Below are positions 1 to 9,005 of a stretch of DNA of 64,000 nt, in pieces. Origin of the DNA: VFKI01 sp964647825 (lineage in GTDB: Bacteria > Pseudomonadota > Gammaproteobacteria > DSM-16500); assembly GCA_964647825.1 (NCBI GenBank), contig CAZYJL010000005.1:62001-126000 (forward strand), written 5' to 3'. A program made the translations under genes and the position numbers. Every line of letters begins with the position of its first letter. Position 1 is the stretch's first letter. Below the pieces are notes generated by a model, which saw nothing but the letters and a program-made list of their open reading frames with translations, had not been told where the DNA came from and made no database searches.

Positions 1-989
1 AATTAATCTCTATGTATGTCATCTCTGACGCGCTTGCACGAGGATTCATTCACCCAGATGACAAAGTCAGAATCAGCGAAAAAGCTTGGAAAACAGGCGG
101 CTCACGCATGTTTCTTCAGCCAAACTCAGAAGTCCCTATCAAACAATTACTCGAAGGCATTGTGGTGGCTTCCGGCAATGATGCAACTGTTGCAATGGCA
201 GAATACTTAGCAGGCTCAGAATCTGCATTTGCAACGCTCATGAATAACAGCGCCGCACAAATTGGTATGAAAAATAGTCACTTCGTCGATAGCAGTGGTT
301 TACCCAATCCTAATCACTACTCTTCCGCACACGATCTTGCTTTACTGGCACAAGCAATCATCCAAAAATTCCCAGAGGACTATAAACTTTATTCCGAAAA
401 GTGGTTTAGTTACAATCATATACGTCAACCCAACCGTAACCGCTTACTCTGGCACTTCCCTACTGCTGATGGCTTAAAAACCGGCCATACTGCTGCTGCT
501 GGCTTCTGCCTTGTCGGCTCCGCGCAAAAAGGGGATATGCGCCTTATTAGCGTCGTCCTTGGCGCACCCAGCGATGCTGCGCGTACAGAGGATTCTATTC
601 GCTTGTTAACGTGGGGATTTCGTTTTTTTGAAACCCAAAAGCTCTACTCTGGGCAAAAAAGCCTAACACAAGCGCGCATTCGGCATGGTGAAAAGAAGGA
701 AGTGTCGCTTGGGCTTGCACGTGATCTTTACATAACACTGCCAGCCGGACAGTTCAAAAAAATCCATGTTTCTTTGCAGCCCAATCAATCAATTTTTGCA
801 CCCATCGCCAAAAACCAAGAAGAGGGTCAACTGGTCGTCTCACTGGACGGTAAAGAATTAACATCCGTACCGTTGATCGCCATAGAATCTGTTAAAAAAG
901 GAAGTCTCTGGCACAATATCGCGGATTCAATTAGTTTTCATGTTGGAAAGGCATTTTCGCATCCAGATGAAATAGCAAACAATGGCTAA
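1..989 (+). CDS. dacA: D-alanyl-D-alanine carboxypeptidase (PBP5/6 type), 5' truncated
   Basis: This periplasmic enzyme trims the terminal D-alanine from peptidoglycan pentapeptides. The reading frame is open to the left edge. The first in-frame residues read LISMYV, and bases 1-2 (aa) could be the end of a lysine codon, so the window appears to cut through the SxxK active-site motif; the serine, signal peptide and true start lie outside. Counting from the ATG at 12, the SGN motif is at residues 54-56 and the KTG motif (KTGHT) at 156-158, in the family order. A PBP5-type beta-rich C-terminal domain follows, ending in a short amphipathic tail that would anchor the protein to the inner membrane. 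It is followed by ybeD, lipB and lipA, a common gammaproteobacterial order. Confidence 0.93.
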   Translation, partial: LISMYVISDALARGFIHPDDKVRISEKAWKTGGSRMFLQPNSEVPIKQLLEGIVVASGNDATVAMAEYLAGSESAFATLMNNSAAQIGMKNSHFVDSSGLPNPNHYSSAHDLALLAQAIIQKFPEDYKLYSEKWFSYNHIRQPNRNRLLWHFPTADGLKTGHTAAAGFCLVGSAQKGDMRLISVVLGAPSDAARTEDSIRLLTWGFRFFETQKLYSGQKSLTQARIRHGEKKEVSLGLARDLYITLPAGQFKKIHVSLQPNQSIFAPIAKNQEEGQLVVSLDGKELTSVPLIAIESVKKGSLWHNIADSISFHVGKAFSHPDEIANNG

Positions 990-1056
990 TAGCCTAAAAA
1001 GCCGTACCACATAGTGAGGAAAATTGACTATATGCCAGCAAGGTTTAAAGGTTTAA

Positions 1057-1326
1057 ATGAAAAACGATAATACGCCACTCATGCAATTTCCCTGTGAGTT
1101 TACAATTAAAGTATTTGGCATCGCTTCTGATGAATTTGAAATGGAAGTAATCACTATCATTCGAAAACATATTCTCACCCTAAGAGAAAACTCGCTGGCA
1201 AGCAGACATAGCCGAGACAAAAAATACCTTGCTCTTTCTATTACTTTTACTGCACCATCGAAAGAAGTGCTTGATAATCTCTATCAAGAACTTAGCGCCA
1301 ATAAACATGTTCTCATGGCATTATGA
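1057..1326 (+). CDS. ybeD: YbeD family protein (DUF493)
   Basis: This small 89-residue protein has the usual length and pattern of the YbeD/DUF493 family: an N-terminal beta strand (FPCEFTIKVFG), a central helix and a C-terminal ALSITFTAPSKEVLDNLY segment. The family has an ACT-like ferredoxin fold and is found next to lipB. A regulatory role in lipoate metabolism has been suggested, but the molecular function is unsettled. Its stop overlaps the lipB start by four bases (ATGA), which implies translational coupling. The start at 1057 has a weak AAGG ribosome binding site about ten bases upstream. Confidence 0.88.
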   Translation: MKNDNTPLMQFPCEFTIKVFGIASDEFEMEVITIIRKHILTLRENSLASRHSRDKKYLALSITFTAPSKEVLDNLYQELSANKHVLMAL

Positions 1327-1976
1327 CACCCACGCCGAACATCGCGACGATCATCGTAAAAAAACAAGGGATGGTCGACTATATCACTTGCTGGCAAGCG
1401 ATGCGTAATTTTACCGACCAACGCCAAACAGATACCCCTGATGAAATCTGGTTAGTGGAACATCCCCCGGTCTATACGCAAGGGCAAAATGGAAAGCCAG
1501 AGCATATTCTTGCTACTCACTCGATACCGTTGATCCATACAGATCGGGGAGGTCAAGTCACTTACCACGGACCTGGACAACTCGTCGTATACCTACTCTT
1601 TGATTTGAAAAGAAGCAAAATAACCATTCGCGAAATGGTTTCATTTTGTGAGAATGCCGTGATTGCCATGTTGCAAAGCTTTGGGATAACTGGCTATGCA
1701 AAAAAAACAGCGCCTGGCGTCTACGTTAATTTTTTACAACAAGAGGCTAAAATTTGTTCTATTGGCTTACGTGTACGTCGAGGCTGTAGTTACCATGGTC
1801 TTGCATTGAATGTTGCAATGGATCTTGAGCCATTTAGCCACATCAACCCCTGTGGTTTTCCTTGCTTATGTATGGCACAGATACAAGATTTCGTTCCTTC
1901 GATCACCATGAAGGCTGTTGAAGATCGCTTAACAGGTTTTCTATGCACAGATACAGGGTATAATCGCCAAAAATAG
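1323..1976 (+). CDS. lipB: Octanoyltransferase LipB
   Basis: LipB moves octanoate from acyl carrier protein to lipoyl domains, the first step of lipoate assembly in the cytoplasm. The 217-residue product has the RGGQVTYHGPGQL signature at residues 75-87. The catalytic lysine is K143 in AKICSIGLRV and the acyl-carrying cysteine is C177 in INPCGF, both in the expected spacing around RGCSYHGLALNV. The ATG overlaps the ybeD stop, and lipA starts 16 bases after the TAG stop. The tail after residue 205 is poorly conserved. Identification is secure. Confidence 0.95.
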   Translation: MTPTPNIATIIVKKQGMVDYITCWQAMRNFTDQRQTDTPDEIWLVEHPPVYTQGQNGKPEHILATHSIPLIHTDRGGQVTYHGPGQLVVYLLFDLKRSKITIREMVSFCENAVIAMLQSFGITGYAKKTAPGVYVNFLQQEAKICSIGLRVRRGCSYHGLALNVAMDLEPFSHINPCGFPCLCMAQIQDFVPSITMKAVEDRLTGFLCTDTGYNRQK

Positions 1977-1992
1977 AAATAGGAAAATAGGC

Positions 1993-2949
1993 ATGCAATC
2001 TGATAAACCGGCTAAGTCAAACGGAAAGCAGCGTGGTGCTGAAAAACTTGCGCGCATACCCGTTAAAATTGAACCCATGCAAACCGTATTGCGCAAACCG
2101 GATTGGATTCGTATTCGCTTACCCTCCTCCCCTGCTGTTGCCACACTGAAAGAAACGTTACGACGTAATAAATTAGTGACTGTCTGTGAAGAAGCAGCCT
2201 GCCCCAATTTACCAGAATGTTTTTCACATGGTACTGCGACTTTCATGATTATGGGTGATAAATGCACACGTCGTTGTAGTTTTTGTGATGTCGCACATGG
2301 ACGACCAGACCCGCTTGACCCAGAAGAACCGATACATCTTGCTAACACCATTGCAGAAATGAAATTACGTTATGTGGTGATTACGTCAGTCGATCGTGAT
2401 GATTTACGCGATGGTGGCGCAAGTCATTTTAGTCATTGTATCGAGGCGATTCGTGCAAAAAACCCCGCCATCAAAATTGAAACACTCGTCCCTGATTACC
2501 GCGGTAGAATGGCTATTGCACTCGATGAAACCGCTAAAGCATTGCCTGATGTATTTAATCACAACATAGAAACTGTGCCACGACTCTACAAACAAGCGCG
2601 ACCAGGTTCTGATTATTTACATTCTTTACAATTACTAAAAACCTTTCGTGCACGTTTTCCGGGAATCCCGACGAAATCTGGGCTCATGTTGGGTCTTGGT
2701 GAAACAGACGAAGAAATTGTGCAAACACTTAAAGACCTGCGTGATCATGACGTCGATATGCTAACACTTGGGCAGTATCTTCAACCGAGTCAATTTCACT
2801 TACCAGTAAAACGCTATATCACACCTGAAGCATTTCAATTATTTGCAGCAACAGCAAAAGAAATGGGGTTTAGCCATGTTGCTAGTGGCCCACTTGTCCG
2901 ATCTTCTTATCATGCGGATCGTCAGGCAGCAGGTGAAAGCGTCACATAA
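1993..2949 (+). CDS. lipA: Lipoyl synthase LipA (radical SAM)
   Basis: LipA inserts two sulfur atoms into protein-bound octanoyl groups to make the lipoyl cofactor of pyruvate and 2-oxoglutarate dehydrogenases. The 318-residue protein has both cluster-binding cysteine sets: C65, C70 and C76 (CEEAACPNLPEC) for the auxiliary cluster, and C91, C95 and C98 (CTRRCSFC) for the radical SAM cluster. The C-terminal RSSYHAD contains the serine that ligates the auxiliary cluster. It closes the lipB-lipA pair, so this organism makes lipoate itself. The first 30 residues are a poorly conserved basic extension, as in many homologs. Confidence 0.96.
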   Translation: MQSDKPAKSNGKQRGAEKLARIPVKIEPMQTVLRKPDWIRIRLPSSPAVATLKETLRRNKLVTVCEEAACPNLPECFSHGTATFMIMGDKCTRRCSFCDVAHGRPDPLDPEEPIHLANTIAEMKLRYVVITSVDRDDLRDGGASHFSHCIEAIRAKNPAIKIETLVPDYRGRMAIALDETAKALPDVFNHNIETVPRLYKQARPGSDYLHSLQLLKTFRARFPGIPTKSGLMLGLGETDEEIVQTLKDLRDHDVDMLTLGQYLQPSQFHLPVKRYITPEAFQLFAATAKEMGFSHVASGPLVRSSYHADRQAAGESVT

Positions 2950-3059
2950 TCATTATTCTTTTATTCGGTTTCACCAGAGCATACACAGATCATTGCTTTG
3001 GTATAACGGACAGCATGATGATTTATAACAGACCAATGGAGAAGAGTTAAAACGACACC

Positions 3060-5090
3060 ATGAATGATATCGCAAGCTCAATATTTCAATGGCTCAATCA
3101 GCATCCACACATGGCTGGACTTGCGACGTTTATTATTTCTGCTGCCGAATCGGTTGCTATTATTGGCACAGTCGTACCGGGCTCTATCATGATGACCGCT
3201 ATCGGCACACTCGCTGGTGCAGGCATTATTCCTTTATATTCAACAATTTGTTGGGCAATTGCGGGGGCGGTTGCCGGCGATGGTATCAGTTACTGGCTAG
3301 GACGTCACTTCAACACACAACTTCCCACATTATGGCCTTTCAGAAAATATCCTGGGATTTTACGCAATGGCGAATTATTCTTCCGAAAACATGGCGGGAA
3401 AAGTGTCTTTATTGGACGTTTTGTTGGTCCAGTGCGCGCCATCGTGCCGCTTGTTGCTGGGATGATGGGTATGTCGCCGTTACGCTTTACTATAGCAAAC
3501 GTACTCTCCGCCATTGGTTGGGCACCTGCTTATATGCTGCCTGGTATTTTATTAGGTGCAGCGTCACTTGAGCTTCCTGCAGATATTGCAGTACACGCTA
3601 TTATTACACTCTTGCTCACTGGCCTATTAATTCTTTTTTGTTTATGGTTACTCTTTAGTTTATTTCGTATTGCACAAGAACAAATTGAACAATGCCTGAA
3701 TCGTTTTTGGCGAACACTAAGCAACTCAAAAAAATTCCATGTGCTCACAGGCATGTTACAACATCACGATCCTCGCAAAACACATGGGCAATTAACGCTC
3801 GCATTTTATTTTTTAGTGACAACATTTATATTTAGTTTGTTAGCAGGTGTTGTTTTCTTTCGCGGTTCATCCACGCTACTTATTAACCATGTTGTTTTTT
3901 ATTTACTTCGTAGCTGCAGAACGCCAGTTTTAGATAACATCTTCGTTGCTGTCAGCTTGATGGGTGAAAAAAAGGTCATTCTACCCTCGCTATTTGCTGT
4001 TTCAATCTGGTTTTTTTGGTGCCGTCATTGGCGTGCTGCGGCACATTTTTTCATATTAATTCTATGCAGTGCGGTGAGCATCACTTTTTTCAAACACCTT
4101 GTGCATTCTGTTAGGCCATGGGGTGTCTTACAAAATCCAGCAGAATTTTCTTTTCCCAGTGGTCACACAACACTCGCTACTGTCTTTTATATCAGCGTGA
4201 CTTTATTAATAATCGATTTATTTCAACTAAAATCTGTCAAATTACTTTCTTGGCTAACCGCCTGTATTATTCTAAGTATTGGCTTTTCCAGATTATATCT
4301 TGGTGCGCATTGGACAACAGATGTCATTGGCGGAATAGTATTGGGCATCATGTTGTTAACAGGTACACTGATTTCATGGAAGAGAAAAAAAACAACTATT
4401 GGCAAACCTATTAGCACACTCATTGTTTTATTTTGTACTTTTTTACTCACATTAAGCTTTACTTTTTATAGTGATTTCCAAAAACAAAAGAAACAATCGA
4501 CACAAATTCCATGGCCAACAAAAATGATCAAAGAATCAGACTGGTGGGATCATCATACGATTAAACCACTGTATCGGATCAATCGATTTGGTCTTGCCCG
4601 TCAAATTCTCAATATACAATGGCAAGGATCATTAGAGGATATCAAAAAGATTTTGCTAAAAAATAATTGGCAAGAAGCACCCGATGCGACATGGATTGAT
4701 GTACTGTATCGACTGAGTAATACAGAAAGCGCGCTACATCTCCCACTCATTCAACCGCTTTATAAAGATCAAAAACCTGCATTGACACTGATTCGATATT
4801 ATCAAAAAGAGAAAAAGACGCTTTTACTGCTACGTCTTTGGCAATCTGAGTTCCTTATTCGTGATGCAACAACGCCTTTGTGGGTAGGCACTATTGAGAT
4901 TGCTCCTAGCACATTTAGTTGGCTATCTCGAAACTTCAAAAGCACTCTGATTCTCACGCCTAAATTATTGTTACCCTCTTCTTCATCAAAAGTAGAAATT
5001 AAAAAAACAGAAGTTTATCTTTCACACCGTTATGAGCCACGCACACGCTCTATTTTGATCTTACGCCCCAAAAAAATTCGTTCATCATAA
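3060..5090 (+). CDS. DedA - PAP2 phosphatase - LssY-like three-domain membrane protein
   Basis: This 676-residue polytopic membrane protein joins three modules. Residues 1 to about 200 are a DedA/SNARE-associated domain (lipid scramblase-like family) with the usual GRFVGPVRAIVPLVAGM segment. Residues about 260-450 are a PAP2 acid phosphatase domain with all three signatures: K-x-x-x-x-x-x-RP (HLVHSVRP, near 347), PSGH (near 365) and SRLYLGAHWTTD (near 410). After a last membrane segment, residues about 490-676 resemble the soluble LssY C-terminal domain known from Legionella. The likely role is dephosphorylation or movement of a lipid phosphate such as undecaprenyl pyrophosphate or phosphatidic acid; the substrate is not visible. 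sohB begins 13 bases downstream, so the two may be co-transcribed. Confidence 0.85.
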   Translation: MNDIASSIFQWLNQHPHMAGLATFIISAAESVAIIGTVVPGSIMMTAIGTLAGAGIIPLYSTICWAIAGAVAGDGISYWLGRHFNTQLPTLWPFRKYPGILRNGELFFRKHGGKSVFIGRFVGPVRAIVPLVAGMMGMSPLRFTIANVLSAIGWAPAYMLPGILLGAASLELPADIAVHAIITLLLTGLLILFCLWLLFSLFRIAQEQIEQCLNRFWRTLSNSKKFHVLTGMLQHHDPRKTHGQLTLAFYFLVTTFIFSLLAGVVFFRGSSTLLINHVVFYLLRSCRTPVLDNIFVAVSLMGEKKVILPSLFAVSIWFFWCRHWRAAAHFFILILCSAVSITFFKHLVHSVRPWGVLQNPAEFSFPSGHTTLATVFYISVTLLIIDLFQLKSVKLLSWLTACIILSIGFSRLYLGAHWTTDVIGGIVLGIMLLTGTLISWKRKKTTIGKPISTLIVLFCTFLLTLSFTFYSDFQKQKKQSTQIPWPTKMIKESDWWDHHTIKPLYRINRFGLARQILNIQWQGSLEDIKKILLKNNWQEAPDATWIDVLYRLSNTESALHLPLIQPLYKDQKPALTLIRYYQKEKKTLLLLRLWQSEFLIRDATTPLWVGTIEIAPSTFSWLSRNFKSTLILTPKLLLPSSSSKVEIKKTEVYLSHRYEPRTRSILILRPKKIRSS

Positions 5091-5103
5091 AAGGACACAC
5101 CGC

Positions 5104-6141
5104 ATGCAACACACCCTTGCTGGCTTATTCATTTTTACTGCAAAATTCATCATCAGCATTATTTTGTTACTACTTTTTATCGCTGGATTTTTTGCATTAA
5201 TCTTTCGTGCGAAAGGAAAAACCGAAATCTCACCTACTATTAAACATCTTAACCAAGACTATCACGACACAGAAATAAAGTTTCAACAGGAAGTTTTGCC
5301 AAAAAAAGAATTCAAACAATGGCTAAAAATACAAAAAGAAATCGAAAAAGAAAATGCAAACAAAAATCGTCGTCGTGTTTTTATCATTGATTTTCATGGT
5401 GACATAAAAGCCTCTGCTGTCAATTCATTACGTGAAGAAGTGACGGCCATTCTTGCGATTGCTACGGCAAACGATGAAGTCATTGTACGTTTAGAAAGCG
5501 CCGGCGGCATGGTGCATGCTTACGGACTTGCTGCAGCACAATTAGTCCGTTTGCGCGAAAAAAATATCTCACTCACTGTCATTGTTGATAAAATCGCAGC
5601 CAGTGGTGGCTACATGATGGCATGTGTCGCTAACCGGATTATTGCGGCACCCTTTGCGATCATCGGCTCTATTGGTGTGATTCTCCAATTACCCAATTTT
5701 CATCGTTTATTAAAAGAAAAGCACATTGATTTTGAACAACTCACTGCCGGTAATTTCAAGCGAACCTTGACACTCTTTGGTCAAAATACCGAAGAAGGCC
5801 GTGAAAAAATGCGTCAAGAAATTGAATCTATTCATCATTTATTCAAAAACATGGTAAAAACTTATCGACCAGATATTGACATCGAGAAAGTCGCGACAGG
5901 CGAACACTGGGCAGGCATAGAAGCCTTAGAACACAAATTAGTTGATGTCATTCGTGTAAGTGATGATGTCCTGCAGGAATTAACAAAAGAAGCAGAACTC
6001 TATTCCGTCTCGCAGCCCATACGTAAATCGTTTGTCGAACGTCTGTTTCATTCTGCTAAATCAACTTTTTCTCTAAAAGAAAAAATGCAAGATTATGCGG
6101 CACAAGAAACAACGCCATGGGTAATAAAAAACATGTACTAA
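5104..6141 (+). CDS. sohB: SohB-like inner membrane peptidase (S49 family)
   Basis: This 345-residue protein has one N-terminal membrane segment (about residues 12-36), a charged linker and an S49 signal-peptide-peptidase-like domain. The strand VFIIDFHGDIKAS near residue 95 starts the catalytic fold. The nucleophile serine lies in KIAASGGYMMACVAN (near 167) and the general-base lysine in GNFKRTLTLFG (near 219), matching the Ser-Lys dyad of SohB rather than the longer SppA. SohB is a periplasmic-side peptidase of uncertain substrates. It follows the DedA-PAP2 gene closely and is separated by 97 bases from the NTPDase. Confidence 0.9.
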   Translation: MQHTLAGLFIFTAKFIISIILLLLFIAGFFALIFRAKGKTEISPTIKHLNQDYHDTEIKFQQEVLPKKEFKQWLKIQKEIEKENANKNRRRVFIIDFHGDIKASAVNSLREEVTAILAIATANDEVIVRLESAGGMVHAYGLAAAQLVRLREKNISLTVIVDKIAASGGYMMACVANRIIAAPFAIIGSIGVILQLPNFHRLLKEKHIDFEQLTAGNFKRTLTLFGQNTEEGREKMRQEIESIHHLFKNMVKTYRPDIDIEKVATGEHWAGIEALEHKLVDVIRVSDDVLQELTKEAELYSVSQPIRKSFVERLFHSAKSTFSLKEKMQDYAAQETTPWVIKNMY

Positions 6142-6238
6142 ATATGAACAGATTTTATTGATAAATTAATATATCAAACATATAATACAGGTCAAATTTA
6201 AATCATATTTTAACGTTTTATTATTCTAGGAAGCTGAA

Positions 6239-7402
6239 ATGAAATCTCTGATCCGCTACACAACGCTTCTTTTCGGTGTTTTTTTATCCAATTTAACCTT
6301 CGCACAAAATAGCAATTACAGTATTTATATCGATGCTGGCAGTAGCGGATCAAGATTACATATCTTTCATCAAACAAAAACCAACACATCGATGCCTGTG
6401 ATTGAAGAAGTCTTTTCTGAATCTACCAAACCAGGTTTATCTTCCTACGCCGACCATCCTGAACAAGCAGGTGCATCGTTAACAAAATTACTCAGTGATG
6501 CTGAAGTATTTTTAAACTCACAGAATGAACTCAATAAAAACACAACAACAGTTAATGTACTGGCGACTGCAGGCATGCGTTTATTACCAGCAGAAAAACA
6601 AGCCGCTATTTATGCGAATGTTGCGCAAGCTATACAAAAATACGCTTCATTTTCAGCGGGTGCGATTGAAACCATTCCTGGGAAAATGGAAGGGGTTTAT
6701 GGTTGGTTGGATGTCAATTATTTATTAGGAAACTTTCAATCTTCACAACCCACAGTTGGCAGTCTTGATATGGGTGGCGCATCCACGCAGATCACATATG
6801 CTGTGGATACAACAACTCACAAGAATACCCCATCGGATGACACCACAGATATTTTTATTAATAATAAACACTACACTGTTTTCAGCAAAAGCTTTTTAGG
6901 TTTAGGCGAAGACCAAGCACGCAACACGATGAATCAGGATGCTACTGCAGCAAACTGTTACCCTGCAGGCTATCACTATACGACAGATAAAATAGGTCAA
7001 TTCAATCTATCCACCTGTGAAAAACTCTATGCCGATGTAATTAGTGCAAAACACGTATCACAACAAATTAAACCTATTGCTAATACGAAACATTTTGTTG
7101 CGTATTCAGGTTTTTACTATACATTTCATTTTCTCAATACGGATCTAACACCCAATAAAAATGCACTGGAAATGCATATCCAATCTACCTGTAATCAAAC
7201 ATGGGAACAATTAAAACAAGCCAACCCGAACGTTCCCGAAAAATATTTAGCAACTTACTGTGCCGATGCTGTATTTCAAGATCATTTACTCAATGACACT
7301 TACAAAATCAATGATGCAAATTTAGCGGTCTTAAACAAAATTAATCACCAACCAATTGATTGGACACTGGGTGCGGCGTTGTATGGGATGATGACACCCT
7401 AA
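6239..7402 (+). CDS. Secreted nucleoside triphosphate diphosphohydrolase (GDA1/CD39 family)
   Basis: This 387-residue protein starts with a signal peptide (about residues 1-22, cleavage after TFA). It then carries the five apyrase conserved regions in order: DAGSSGSRLHIF (32-43), LATAGMRLL (near 108), EGVYGWLDVNYLLG (near 152), GSLDMGGASTQI (near 177) and TLGAALYGM (near 377). Such ecto-NTPDases hydrolyse ATP/ADP and GTP/GDP outside the cytoplasm. They are mostly eukaryotic; among bacteria the Legionella pneumophila enzyme Lpg1905 is the known case and helps intracellular growth. Paired cysteines in the second half are consistent with export. It stands alone, 97 bases after sohB, with a GGAAG ribosome binding site. 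Confidence 0.92.
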   Translation: MKSLIRYTTLLFGVFLSNLTFAQNSNYSIYIDAGSSGSRLHIFHQTKTNTSMPVIEEVFSESTKPGLSSYADHPEQAGASLTKLLSDAEVFLNSQNELNKNTTTVNVLATAGMRLLPAEKQAAIYANVAQAIQKYASFSAGAIETIPGKMEGVYGWLDVNYLLGNFQSSQPTVGSLDMGGASTQITYAVDTTTHKNTPSDDTTDIFINNKHYTVFSKSFLGLGEDQARNTMNQDATAANCYPAGYHYTTDKIGQFNLSTCEKLYADVISAKHVSQQIKPIANTKHFVAYSGFYYTFHFLNTDLTPNKNALEMHIQSTCNQTWEQLKQANPNVPEKYLATYCADAVFQDHLLNDTYKINDANLAVLNKINHQPIDWTLGAALYGMMTP

Positions 7403-7470
7403 AAAAAGATAGGCTCAACTGGCATGAACAATACTTAGTCGATCGTGAAAACACAAATCGCTTATAAAAA

Positions 7471-7809
7471 TCAAGCCGCATCTTTGCCTTCGTGCAAATC
7501 AACCTCATAATTAAATCCCTGTCTAATGAGTTCGTCTTGCAACGCAAGGCGAATAAACTGTTTCGGTGAGTACCCTACTAAATGGGTAGCAATACTGGCC
7601 GCAACTTTCGCGCTGACAGCGCGGCGATCATGCTCAATATCGCATAAATACTGACGAGACACCCCAAGAGTCCTGGCTAGCTCAGCCTGACTCTACGCTT
7701 CACCTTCCCGAATGGCCCGCACAAAGCTACCCAAAGTCAGCTTACTGCCTACCAACTTATCCAATACCGCCAATGCTTCTTCCGTGTTGGTAGTTGCTTT
7801 AATATGCAT
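7471..7809 (-). pseudogene. HTH antitoxin gene interrupted by an amber codon
   Basis: The minus-strand frame beginning MHIKATTNTEEALAVLD has an in-frame TAG at 7693-7695 after 38 codons. It then continues SQAELARTLGVSRQYLCDIE, the helix-turn-helix of a HigA/Xre-type antitoxin, to a TAA at 7471. The two parts are in one frame and together give about 112 codons, a usual antitoxin length, so a single nonsense mutation explains the break. The start overlaps the end of an upstream toxin remnant. A restart at the internal ATG-less region is unlikely to preserve the complete DNA-binding domain. It is interpreted as a decayed type II module. Confidence 0.75.
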
Positions 7810-7957
7810 GTTTATTTACCTCTAGCACTTCAATAAAGTGAATTGTAGCTTCCTCGTCCACTACATAAATGGCTCGGTAAGCTTTATTCAGACGAATAGA
7901 ACGCTGCCCAGTCCCACCAGAAACAAAATTTTTAGCATGTAATTTTCTCAGGTTGCG
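7799..7957 (-). pseudogene. RelE/HigB-type toxin, C-terminal remnant
   Basis: Read on the minus strand, about 48 codons encode the end of a RelE/HigB-like mRNA interferase (SIRLNKAYRAIYVVD and HFIEVLEVNKHAY), stopping at TAA 7799-7801. That stop overlaps the antitoxin ATG by about 11 bases, the usual toxin-antitoxin coupling. Upstream the frame hits a stop at 7958-7960, inside the end of the neighbouring diguanylate cyclase gene, so the N-terminal half is missing. The toxin should therefore be inactive. The cyclase C-terminus abutting the break suggests that a deletion joined the two. Confidence 0.7.
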
Positions 7958-8895
7958 TTAACTGACGTGCCACTTGCATGATAAAACTCGATTTTCGTGC
8001 CTGTTTTTTTCGCTTTATACATCGCGCGATCAGCGTATGTTAATAATGTTTCAAGCGTATCTGCATCGCTTGGATAAAAACAAATCCCTACACTGATAGA
8101 AATTGACACATGCACGTTATCTATAATAAATGGTTCTTCAATATGACTAATAATCCTTTTTGCAAAATGCAAGGCGGTTTCTTGATTACAATCCGATGTC
8201 ATAATGACAGCAAATTCATCCCCGCCAATTCTTGCAATTGTGTCGCCAGCCCGCGTAATTAACGCAAGCCTTTTACCAACTAAAGCTAACAAACTATCGC
8301 CTACACAATGACCGTAATTATCATTTACTGCTTTAAATCGATCGAGATCCATATAAAAAACAGCAAACGCTTTTTTCTCCGAATTTTCTTTGAATTCCAT
8401 ATTTTTTTTGATACGGTCTAAAAATAAATTTCGATTAGGCAGCTCGGTCAAAGGATCATAGAATGCCAAATATAATTTTTTCTGTGTATCGTGCTGCATA
8501 AAGGTAATATCAGAAAATATACCGATATAGAAAAAGCCGTCTGTTTTTTTCTTTTTTAATTTAGTGATTGTTAAAATCTCAGGATAAATTTCACCCGATT
8601 TTCTTCTGTTCCATATTTCGCCTTCCCAATATCCTTTTTCTATTATACTTCGCCACATCAATTGATAAAAATTTTTATCATGACGCCCCGAATGCAACAT
8701 CCCTGGATTTTTACCTTTCACCTCTTCTATTGTATAGCCAGTGATTTTTTCATATGCAGGATTGGCATACACAATGGTTGAATTTTCATCCGTCACGACA
8801 ATGCCGTTTGTGATCAAATCAAAAATAACCAATTCATTATCTAATTCTTTCAGATCAAACATCGCATTCTTAGCTAACTCATTTTTCCTTATCAT
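7948..8895 (-). CDS. PAS-GGDEF diguanylate cyclase
   Basis: This 315-residue soluble protein has an N-terminal PAS domain (about residues 22-135; TDENSTIVYANPAYEKITGYT and EGEIWNRRKSGEIY). A GGDEF domain follows (about 145-305), with DPLTELPNRNLF at its start. The active-site loop GGDEF is at 224-228 and the inhibitory RxxD site (RAGD) at 215-218, five residues earlier, so it should make cyclic di-GMP and be product-inhibited. The PAS domain would sense an unknown signal. The start is preceded by a clear AAGGG ribosome binding site. It is a single gene whose end overlaps a broken toxin gene. No EAL domain is present. Confidence 0.92.
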   Translation of the reverse strand: MIRKNELAKNAMFDLKELDNELVIFDLITNGIVVTDENSTIVYANPAYEKITGYTIEEVKGKNPGMLHSGRHDKNFYQLMWRSIIEKGYWEGEIWNRRKSGEIYPEILTITKLKKKKTDGFFYIGIFSDITFMQHDTQKKLYLAFYDPLTELPNRNLFLDRIKKNMEFKENSEKKAFAVFYMDLDRFKAVNDNYGHCVGDSLLALVGKRLALITRAGDTIARIGGDEFAVIMTSDCNQETALHFAKRIISHIEEPFIIDNVHVSISISVGICFYPSDADTLETLLTYADRAMYKAKKTGTKIEFYHASGTSVNAT

Positions 8896-9005
8896 GTTTA
8901 TTCATTCCCTTTAAGAATTTCGTGATAAGAGCGAATAGCTCAGTTTATTGAATATCACAAAATAGGTGTATTCACTTATTCACTGAGCAATACTCACCGA
9001 ACAAC

